A stretch of DNA of 8,523 nt from Ktedonobacter sp. 13_1_20CM_4_53_11 (GTDB lineage: Bacteria; Chloroflexota; Ktedonobacteria; Ktedonobacterales; Ktedonobacteraceae): the NCBI GenBank assembly GCA_001919995.1, contig MNIY01000085.1, forward strand, positions 1 through 8,523. Direction: 5' to 3'. Position 1 is the first letter of the stretch, and each line of letters starts with the position of its first letter. The notes beneath the pieces were generated by a model. It saw only the letters and a list, made by a program, of their open reading frames with translations, ran no database searches and was not told where the DNA came from. Shown in pieces: positions 1-5,755 of this stretch. Both the position numbers and the translations under genes were made by a program.

Positions 1-106
1 TGGTTGTTTCGAACTCTTCGATGCTGGCCTGCAACTCCTCGTGTGTCAGCATTAATTCTTCGTTGGCTACCTGCAGCTCCTCGTTGGCATCCAGCAGTTC
101 TTTATT
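1..106 (-). repeat. Five heptads of NEELxxx type in a signalling coiled coil (21-nt period)
   Basis: Residues 671-705 of the fusion protein read NKELLDA, NEELQVA, NEELMLT, HEELQAS and IEEFETT. These are five gapless seven-residue units, each with a polar residue, a charged residue, Glu and Leu/Phe in fixed places. The array continues the helix after the PAS domain and runs off the window edge, so the copy number is a minimum. Such NEEL-type helices are typical of CheB-CheR-PAS fusions and link the PAS sensor to a downstream output domain. Confidence 0.85.
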
Positions 107-2116
107 CATATCGTTAAGGCGTTTGTTCGTGCTGCTTAATTCCTGCGTAAGTTGTTTCTGCTCAGCCTGCGTTGCCTCTAGCTGGCGTTTGGACTGCACT
201 TGCTCTGTCACGTCGGTAACGCTTAAAGTAGCCAGCTCTGTCGTTTCACTCTCAAGTTGCATAACGGCGATCGAAAGATGAATGAAACGGCCACTGCCTC
301 CCGTGTTAATCGCCAGCTCAACTTCTGGTAAGGTGGCGATGTTGCGCTCTCGAAAGACGGTATCAATGGCGTTACGCACTTCAGCATAAGGAATACCGCG
401 GATAGCGTGCAAGAAGTCCTGCTCAGTAGCAGCATCTCGCAATCCCAGCAGCCTGCGTGCTGTACTGTTAGCCGTAAGGACACGGTAGGACCGGTCAATG
501 ACGACAACCCCGATGGGTAAGAAGCGCAGCAGTAATTCGTTAAAGCGCCGCAATTGCCCCACATCCTGGGCGGGGAGCGCGTGCTGATGTCCCTGGTCGC
601 TATGCTGCTGTCCATTTCTTCGCGCAGGAATGCTACTGCTATGGTGCTCTACACGCGGGCTGCTCAATTCGCTCGAATTTGGGCGCCGAGCCGAGGGGAG
701 CGCATTTCCTATACAGCGGTACACTTTCCAACGTTTGTTGACCAGTTCATAAAATGACTGCACGGGACGCACCGTTTCGGCTTTGCCCAGGAAGAGGTAG
801 CCGCCATTAGAAAGGGAGTAGGCAAACTGGTTGAGCACATACTCCTGCAATTCCGGCGTGAAATAGATCAGGACGTTGCGGCAGAGGACCAGGTCGATGC
901 GCGGAAAGGGCGCGCTGCGGCTCAGATCTTGCTGGCCGAATATGACCATCTGGCGCAGTGCTTTTGCAATGCGGTAGCCATGCTCGGTATGTTCAAAAAA
1001 GCGACTACTATACTCTGCCGGTAAACCTTTGAGCAGGTTTTCAGTGTAGACACCCCGCCTGGCAAAACTGATAGCCGCATCATCCAGGTCGGTGGCAAAG
1101 ATTTTGACGCTCCAATCGGAGAGCTCCTCGCCCAGCATCTCTGTGATTAGCATCGCCAGCGAATAGGGCTCCTCGCCTGTCGCACACCCTGCCGCCCAGA
1201 AGCGCAAGACGCGATCGCGCGCGCGCCCCTTTACTATCAAGTCTGGAAGGATCTCCCTTCTCAAGTAGGTGAATGCCTCGGCATCGCGAAAAAACTGCGT
1301 GACGTTGATAAGAAATGCCTTGACTAGCTCGCCAACTTCCTCTGGATGTGTTTTCAGGTATTCCAGGTAGTCGCTCATCGTCCGGTTGTGGGTTATGGTC
1401 ATACGCCGGCCAATACGTCGCAGAATGGTCGTGGTTTTATATGGACGGAAATCAATACTCGCCTGGCGACTGACCTGTTCGAGGATATTTCGCAGCACGT
1501 CCTCCGTCTTCTCTTCAGGCAGCCGCGTGTTTACCCCAGTCAAAAGATCGGAGAGGAGCGGCCCGATCTGCTCGATCTCCACCTCGAAGTCCACTACCGT
1601 AGGGGGCAGGGCCAGCGGCATCGAAGGATAGCGTGCTGTTTGAGGGTCCTGTACAATCACCGTTCCACCCAGGTTCTTCACCTCTATCGCTCCCGCCGCA
1701 CCATCGGAGCCAGAACCTGTTAAGATCACCGCTATCAAGCGTTCACCATACACCTCGGCCGCGCTCGATAGCAACAAATCTACAGAGGGCCTGGGCCGTT
1801 TTGGGTTGATACCCTGAATCTCAACGCAGCCATCGACGACAGAAACATGGCGATTAGCGGGTACCACGTAAATCTTGCCGGTCTGCAATATGGTACGGTC
1901 GTGTATCACCTCGACGGTTAAAGCGGTTCGCCTCTGTAAAATAGTGTCCAGGCTACTGGGCCGGTTAGGATCGAGATGTTGCGCCAGTACAATGGGCGCT
2001 GGAAAGTCTGTTGATAAGGTGCTCACCAAAATCGAGAGGGCCTCGATACCACCCGCGGAGGAGCCAACCACCACCAGGTCACCATTACTCGATGTCACGT
2101 TCTCACGGTCACTCAT
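1..2116 (-). CDS. CheB-CheR-PAS-coiled-coil fusion, signalling protein (3' end outside window)
   Basis: 705 codons are open from ATG 2116 to the window edge, so the C-terminus is missing. I see four parts. Residues 13-190 are a CheB methylesterase domain with the triad Ser20 (GSSAGG), His47 (AQHLDP) and Asp138 (LTGSGSDGAAG). Residues 205-468 are a CheR methyltransferase with NVTQFFRD (271-278), the SAM loop AAGCATGEEPYS (308-319), CRNVLIYF (412-419) and GGYLFLG (438-444). Then come a His/Ser/Gln-rich linker (470-517), a PAS domain (about 520-640) and a heptad coiled coil (about 640-705). Known family members usually continue into more PAS, histidine kinase or GGDEF output. The known activities are methylation and demethylation of receptor glutamates in the cytoplasm. 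There is no receiver domain in front of CheB, so control must come from elsewhere, perhaps PAS. The start is supported by a good ribosome binding site, and the CheB domain begins about 12 residues later. Activity on real receptors is inference. Confidence 0.95.
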   Translation of the reverse strand, partial: MSDRENVTSSNGDLVVVGSSAGGIEALSILVSTLSTDFPAPIVLAQHLDPNRPSSLDTILQRRTALTVEVIHDRTILQTGKIYVVPANRHVSVVDGCVEIQGINPKRPRPSVDLLLSSAAEVYGERLIAVILTGSGSDGAAGAIEVKNLGGTVIVQDPQTARYPSMPLALPPTVVDFEVEIEQIGPLLSDLLTGVNTRLPEEKTEDVLRNILEQVSRQASIDFRPYKTTTILRRIGRRMTITHNRTMSDYLEYLKTHPEEVGELVKAFLINVTQFFRDAEAFTYLRREILPDLIVKGRARDRVLRFWAAGCATGEEPYSLAMLITEMLGEELSDWSVKIFATDLDDAAISFARRGVYTENLLKGLPAEYSSRFFEHTEHGYRIAKALRQMVIFGQQDLSRSAPFPRIDLVLCRNVLIYFTPELQEYVLNQFAYSLSNGGYLFLGKAETVRPVQSFYELVNKRWKVYRCIGNALPSARRPNSSELSSPRVEHHSSSIPARRNGQQHSDQGHQHALPAQDVGQLRRFNELLLRFLPIGVVVIDRSYRVLTANSTARRLLGLRDAATEQDFLHAIRGIPYAEVRNAIDTVFRERNIATLPEVELAINTGGSGRFIHLSIAVMQLESETTELATLSVTDVTEQVQSKRQLEATQAEQKQLTQELSSTNKRLNDMNKELLDANEELQVANEELMLTHEELQASIEEFETT

Positions 2117-2126
2117 CAGATATCTA

Positions 2127-2137
2127 CCTCTCCTTCT
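2127..2137 (-). promoter_or_regulatory. Ribosome binding site of the CheB-CheR fusion
   Basis: The minus strand reads AGAAGGAGAGG, then 10 nt, then ATG at 2116. It is purine-rich with a full GGAG core and decides the start codon. The spacer is slightly long if only the GGAG core pairs. Confidence 0.7.
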
Positions 2138-2159
2138 ACAGAGCGCCCGGTTTTAAAAC

Positions 2160-2175
2160 AGGTGCAGACAGGTGC
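2160..2175. repeat. Direct repeat AGGTGC-N4-AGGTGC in the fusion-gene leader
   Basis: Two identical hexamers, AGGTGC, lie at 2160-2165 and 2170-2175, a 10-bp period close to one helical turn. They are downstream of the predicted transcription start and about 45-60 nt upstream of the CheB-CheR start codon. They could be a half-site pair for a regulator, or chance. Confidence 0.35.
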
Positions 2176-2267
2176 GAGATTTCGTGAAAATATGTTGTAC
2201 TGAGAGATTGTTGCGCCAGGCACAAGCGGGTCTCTGCCAAAAATCATTAGATCTCTGTCCAGCTATC

Positions 2268-2296
2268 AATATATGTCGGTTGTGGTATTCTGTCAA
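2268..2296 (-). promoter_or_regulatory. Sigma70-type promoter of the CheB-CheR fusion
   Basis: On the minus strand, a perfect -35 box TTGACA (2291-2296) is followed by exactly 17 nt and a -10 box TATATT (2268-2273, five of six consensus bases). Transcription should start near 2260, giving a leader of about 145 nt before ATG 2116. The promoter lies between the zinc-ribbon cheB gene and the fusion, so the fusion can be transcribed on its own. No operator symmetry is obvious over the boxes. Confidence 0.8.
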
Positions 2297-2357
2297 GTCT
2301 TGCCGCTAATTTTTTCTATTCCTGTGTAAAGCAATGTTGCACCAATGCCGCAAATAT

Positions 2358-3395
2358 CTATGCCTTATCCAGCTGTTGCTCAGTTGCCGGACGCTCGTCT
2401 TCAACAATTGTTTCGCTTTTTATCAACGCCCGCTTAATCAGTGCAATGCGCTGCTCCGCCTCCCGCAACTTTGCCTCATTGCGGCTTGCCAGCCTCTTTT
2501 GTCCGCGCATGTTAGCCTGCTGCATCATGCGCCGTGAAAGGTCCGCGCTCTCTTCCAGCGTTTTCATGGCAACCCACAGTGCCGTCTCGAGCGCCTCGGA
2601 CTGCTCCGCAAACATGCTCTCGATTGAGAAGGCATGCCCTACGCGACAGCGAAAACGCAGCATATTCCCATCCGGGATTTCCCATAAGACGCCGCCGCAC
2701 TCGGGGCAAGAGAAGACCGAGGGGGTACCATCCTGCTCATCAGCCCGCATTAAGGTTGTGTCCATTTGCGCTTTTTGCGTTTCCTTTTCCAAATCTTCGG
2801 ACATATGATTACCTGCCTCTTCTTTAACAGGCTCGCTCGCCATGCGCACCAGCAGCGGGCCAATAGCAGCAAGCGGCAATATATGGTCTACCTGTACATG
2901 TTCTATTGCGCTCAGTGGCATCCCGGGATAGATGGCTTCGTCAGGATCCTGCACAATGGCGATTCCGCTGTAGCGTTTCACGGCCCGCAGCCCGGCAGTA
3001 CCATCATCCAGGACCCCTGTAAGGATCACTCCCACTACACGTGGGCCATAGGCCAGAGCGGCCGAACGAAATAGGGGGTCGACGGCTGGCCGGTGACGGT
3101 TCTCTTTCGGCCCGCGCACAACACGAACATTCCCGCGTTCCACCAGCATGTGATGATCCGGTGGAGCAACGTAGATATGGCCATGCTTGGTCTCCATGCC
3201 ATCGCTGGCCTGAACTGTTTCGAGCGGTCCGCTGCGGCCCAAAATATCTGGCACAAAGCTCGGGCTATGGGCCGGGATATGGAGCACAACAAAGATTGCT
3301 GCGGGAAGTTCAGGCGGCAGTGTGCTGACAAGAGTTGCTAGCGCCTCTACACCCCCCGCGGAAGTACCCACGACGATAATATCATGTCCTGGCAT
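2358..3395 (-). CDS. cheB: CheB-type protein-glutamate methylesterase with C-terminal zinc ribbon
   Basis: 345 residues. The CheB catalytic domain starts at residue 5 and ends near 190, with Ser12 (GTSAGG), His39 (VVLHIPAH) and Asp131 (ILTGVLDDGTAG) as the triad. It carries no receiver domain, unlike classical CheB. After a polar linker (about 190-225) comes a metal-site pattern: Cys230-x2-Cys233, then Cys250 and His254 (FSCPECGG ... FRCRVGHAFS). A long amphipathic helix with conserved ALETALW follows, then a charged tail. This architecture is known for stand-alone CheB proteins in Chloroflexota and some other soil bacteria; what the tail does is not established as far as I know. The expected reaction is hydrolysis of glutamyl methyl esters on a receptor-like partner. 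The ATG is the only plausible start, because an in-frame stop lies about 27 nt upstream. There is no clear Shine-Dalgarno, only a GA-rich run. Confidence 0.94.
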   Translation of the reverse strand: MPGHDIIVVGTSAGGVEALATLVSTLPPELPAAIFVVLHIPAHSPSFVPDILGRSGPLETVQASDGMETKHGHIYVAPPDHHMLVERGNVRVVRGPKENRHRPAVDPLFRSAALAYGPRVVGVILTGVLDDGTAGLRAVKRYSGIAIVQDPDEAIYPGMPLSAIEHVQVDHILPLAAIGPLLVRMASEPVKEEAGNHMSEDLEKETQKAQMDTTLMRADEQDGTPSVFSCPECGGVLWEIPDGNMLRFRCRVGHAFSIESMFAEQSEALETALWVAMKTLEESADLSRRMMQQANMRGQKRLASRNEAKLREAEQRIALIKRALIKSETIVEDERPATEQQLDKA

Positions 3396-3413
3396 ATTCT
3401 CTATACTCTCTCT

Positions 3414-3437
3414 CTCATACCCTCATACTCTCATATA
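3414..3437. repeat. Three tandem 8-bp units upstream of cheB
   Basis: The plus strand reads CTCATACC, CTCATACT and CTCATATA with no gaps, next to a CT run (3407-3416). On the mRNA strand this makes a TATGAG/GAGA-rich leader ending about 18 nt before the cheB start codon. It replaces a normal Shine-Dalgarno region and could vary in length by slippage. Confidence 0.6.
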
Positions 3438-3450
3438 GGTCCATCCTGTG

Positions 3451-3537
3451 AGCATACCATTAGGCTTTCCCAGTACAATATGGAGCAAATATCTCCTAGA
3501 GCCTCTTTGTGTGCCAGGACTTATACAATGGTATGCT
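3451..3537. repeat. 11-bp perfect inverted repeat with a 65-bp spacer upstream of cheB
   Basis: AGCATACCATT at 3451-3461 is exactly mirrored by AATGGTATGCT at 3527-3537. Inside the spacer, AGGCT (3463-3467) pairs with AGCCT (3500-3504), and GGAG (3483-3486) with CTCC (3493-3496). The whole could fold as a nested hairpin in RNA, or the arms could be two copies of a protein-binding site in opposite orientation, about seven helical turns apart. Confidence 0.55.
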
Positions 3538-3618
3538 TCTACCGTCTTATACGTAACTGATGACCTGCGCGAATACAGGTTATGCCGTGCTTAGGAGGCG
3601 TGGAGTCATATGTGCCAC

Positions 3619-5646
3619 TCAAGCTCCAATGGTCACGGTGAAAATAGCCTCCACCGGTCTTTCATTTGGGCGCTGAATGCTCAACCCGATATCCCACGCT
3701 CCAGGCATAGAAAAGGTTGTATCTCTATTAAACGCGGCTATATATAGCGGGTTATTCCCCTTGATGGTAGTATTCGTCGTCCCCATATCCATCACATCCA
3801 TATTGATGCTCATCTTTACCACTGCATCAGTGACCTGTTTGCCGCTACTGTTATCTACCATCGACACAATCACTGTGTTAGCGTAATGGACCCTACCAGG
3901 AAGGACCAGCAGAGTGATTGTCAGGTTCCCTGCCTTCTGGGTCTGCATATTGGAGGATGTGGGACTGGCAGCAGTGGATGCCGCATTCTGAGCATAGTTA
4001 ATGTTGGGAAAGACAATTGGTGGGGCAAAGAACGACATCAGGGCAGCACAGAGGAGTACTCCCGTACCAAGCCAGGATTGTATGCGAAAAGCCCCTTTTA
4101 AGTTACGCGCCGTTTGATCGAGAGCTGTCTGGCGTGTTCGCCGGGCCGGTAATTCAGCGTTCACCACCGGTAGCAACAGTGCCTGCCTGGAGAGTCTCGG
4201 GTATAGCATAAACAACGCGTAGGCGCTGAGTAGGATCATTGCCGCGACCAGTATCCACTCAACCAGCAATGTCCTCCCATAGGGGTCGCTAATGAATTGT
4301 TGCACCTGCCTCACGCTTGTCTCAGTCAAAAAGAGTCCGCTGACAAGAAACACGCCCAACGTTCCCAGCATCAGCGGGTGAAAGCGCCGCAACAGGAGGG
4401 AGAGTATCTCGCTGTGGCGGTCAGGTTCGACTACTGGCAAAAGTGGAAGGAGGACGTATCCCATGTAAGCTATTCCGCCGAGCCAGATACTGCGTGCCGC
4501 AAGGTACAGCCAATCCAGGACGACAGAGCTGATGGGCGCCTGGGATAAAGCTGCCGCGTCTCCAGAAAGCGCGAGCGTAAGCAAAACAAGGCCCGCCAGC
4601 GGCAGCCATATGATGGTGGAACCTTGCACCTTTGTTGAAGTTGGGGCAGCATTCTCTTCGGTTGATACCTCATTTTTCGTATCACCGGTTTCCTGGGTGA
4701 TCCTCTGTCGCATCTTCTGAAAACGGCGGCCCGCTCTGCGTGTACGTCTTGTCCGGTTGTTATTGCCACGCGGTCGGGTTGTCCACCAGAGGAATGCGGT
4801 GGCGATCAAGATCAGGGCGATGCGCAGCAGCCAGAGGTAGCCATAGCTCGTTTCAAAGAGGATGTAACCGAGGGCGGAAAGATCGATTCCGCTCCCAGTC
4901 AACCCCTGTGACAATTGTGTGGCACGGAGAAAAAGCGTGATGAGTTCGCCCACGAGGAGCGCGCTAAGGCAGAGCCATTGTAGCGGGCGCGCTCGCTTGC
5001 GCGTCTCAGTCAGCAGGCTCGAGGTACGTTCAACGCCAGCGAGAATCAGTCCTTCAACGACGAGGATACCGATCCAAATTGTCAGTGCCAGCAGTACCAG
5101 CCACTCCCAGGCCACCGAGAGGACACCTATCGCATTGAGCACTGGTAGGATATTACTGGTACTGGGCCCTAAAATAGTCTCTCCCGGCAGCCCCGAACTG
5201 GAACGCCCAACATTAAAGCCAATTACGCCATGTGTAGTGTGACCATCGCTGTAAGATAAGGCTGTCCAGCGCACCGTGTAGCTGCCCTCAGGGAGTTGGT
5301 CAGGGGTCATAAGGGGTGTATCTAGCTCGTGGGAGTCCTTGCTGGATACGGTGCTATGGGAAGCGTCTACCATGCGTTCGTCGGGTGTGAAAACATAGGC
5401 AGTACTGGCCGGGCTGATTGGTGCATCAAAAAAGATGCGCACGACTCTGGGTACCGTACTTATTGTCGAGCCATCGACAGGGTCGGAACCGATTACAAAG
5501 GCATGTGCCAGCGCCACCGGTCCCCTTGAAACAGGGTTGATGCAGTTGAAGAATAGAAGAATGCTTACACTTAGTGCCAGCAGTAGAAACCTGAGATAGG
5601 GATGCCCACCTCGGGTACCCTGACTCGCTAATCGTCGCTGTCGCAT
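3619..5646 (-). CDS. CopC-CopD-YtkA fusion, copper-binding membrane protein
   Basis: 675 residues from ATG 5646. A signal-peptide-like segment (about 18-47) ends in ALA and is followed by HAF, which would expose His48 as the new N-terminus. This is the expected first copper ligand of CopC domains. CopC spans about 48-148, with SDPVDGS and the second-ligand motif SDGHTTH (His136, His139). The CopD-like part has about eight membrane helices (near 172-200, 223-243, 262-290, 345-365, 375-402, 424-442, 458-481, 525-541). A YtkA/FixH-like extracytoplasmic domain ends the protein (about 570-675), with MDVMDMG and SMPGAWDIG. Family knowledge links CopC/CopD, and YcnJ in Bacillus, to copper uptake or tolerance. 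The direction of transport here is not shown. A longer frame to a GTG at 5778 is open, but it would overlap the divergent gene and lacks a ribosome site; ATG 5646 has AAGGAG and a promoter at the right distance. Confidence 0.92.
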   Translation of the reverse strand: MRQRRLASQGTRGGHPYLRFLLLALSVSILLFFNCINPVSRGPVALAHAFVIGSDPVDGSTISTVPRVVRIFFDAPISPASTAYVFTPDERMVDASHSTVSSKDSHELDTPLMTPDQLPEGSYTVRWTALSYSDGHTTHGVIGFNVGRSSSGLPGETILGPSTSNILPVLNAIGVLSVAWEWLVLLALTIWIGILVVEGLILAGVERTSSLLTETRKRARPLQWLCLSALLVGELITLFLRATQLSQGLTGSGIDLSALGYILFETSYGYLWLLRIALILIATAFLWWTTRPRGNNNRTRRTRRAGRRFQKMRQRITQETGDTKNEVSTEENAAPTSTKVQGSTIIWLPLAGLVLLTLALSGDAAALSQAPISSVVLDWLYLAARSIWLGGIAYMGYVLLPLLPVVEPDRHSEILSLLLRRFHPLMLGTLGVFLVSGLFLTETSVRQVQQFISDPYGRTLLVEWILVAAMILLSAYALFMLYPRLSRQALLLPVVNAELPARRTRQTALDQTARNLKGAFRIQSWLGTGVLLCAALMSFFAPPIVFPNINYAQNAASTAASPTSSNMQTQKAGNLTITLLVLPGRVHYANTVIVSMVDNSSGKQVTDAVVKMSINMDVMDMGTTNTTIKGNNPLYIAAFNRDTTFSMPGAWDIGLSIQRPNERPVEAIFTVTIGA

Positions 5647-5650
5647 GACG

Positions 5651-5656
5651 CTCCTT
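5651..5656 (-). promoter_or_regulatory. Ribosome binding site of the CopC-CopD gene
   Basis: The minus strand reads AAGGAG, then 4 nt, then ATG at 5646. The spacing is short but workable. It decides the start against the longer GTG frame beginning at 5778. Confidence 0.7.
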
Positions 5657-5687
5657 GTCAAATTGCCTTGAGGATATCTCTGTGGAG

Positions 5688-5716
5688 ATTGTACCTTAGT
5701 TCCCACATGCCCGCAA
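5688..5716 (-). promoter_or_regulatory. Predicted promoter of the CopC-CopD gene
   Basis: On the minus strand, TTGCGG (5711-5716), 17 nt and TACAAT (5688-5693). The -10 matches five of six consensus bases and the -35 only the TTG part. The predicted start near 5681 gives a leader of about 35 nt holding the AAGGAG site. Confidence 0.55.
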
Positions 5717-5719
5717 TAT

Positions 5720-5748
5720 TTGTTTTCGCCGTCTCCCATTGCTATAAT
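5720..5748 (+). promoter_or_regulatory. Predicted promoter of the glycosyltransferase gene
   Basis: TTGTTT (5720-5725), 17 nt, then a perfect -10 box TATAAT (5743-5748). Only 7 nt separate the -10 box from ATG 5756, so transcription should begin at or within 1-2 nt of the start codon. Its -35 box is separated by 3 bp from the -35 box of the divergent copper promoter. Confidence 0.7.
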
Positions 5749-5755
5749 CAAATAT

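Larger units (their letters stand above)
2117..2357. other. 241-bp intergenic region between the two CheB genes
   Basis: It holds the promoter, the long leader, the direct repeat and the ribosome binding site listed separately. I see no GC-rich hairpin followed by a T run after the stop codon of the upstream cheB (TAG at 2358-2360), so transcription may continue from cheB into the fusion gene. No small gene with a start and ribosome binding site was found. Confidence 0.6.
3396..3618. other. 223-bp intergenic region between the copper gene and cheB
   Basis: It contains the inverted repeat and the tandem octamers listed separately. Two GTATAAG -10-like strings occur on the minus strand, but neither has an acceptable -35 at 16-18 nt. 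I also see a small stem ACCTG/CAGGT (about 3565-3582) without a T run, so there is no convincing terminator for the copper gene. No small gene was found. Confidence 0.5.

Noticed and set aside
223..615. 130-codon open frame on the minus strand inside the CheB-CheR fusion
   Set aside because: It lies in another frame of a gene with intact PAS motifs, and its Ser/Cys/Arg-rich translation looks like a shadow.
1..2116. Frameshift or broken gene in the CheB-CheR fusion
   Set aside because: I translated the full 705 codons; all CheB, CheR and PAS motifs are in one uninterrupted frame, so the gene is only cut by the window edge.
3541..3618. Possible terminator after the copper gene (stem ACCTG/CAGGT)
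   Set aside because: The stem has only five pairs with an eight-base loop and no T run on the minus strand.
4919..5242. 107-codon open frame on the plus strand opposite the copper gene
   Set aside because: It is antisense to the CopD part, has no family motif, and its Ser/Arg/Thr-rich composition reflects the reverse of a membrane-protein sequence.
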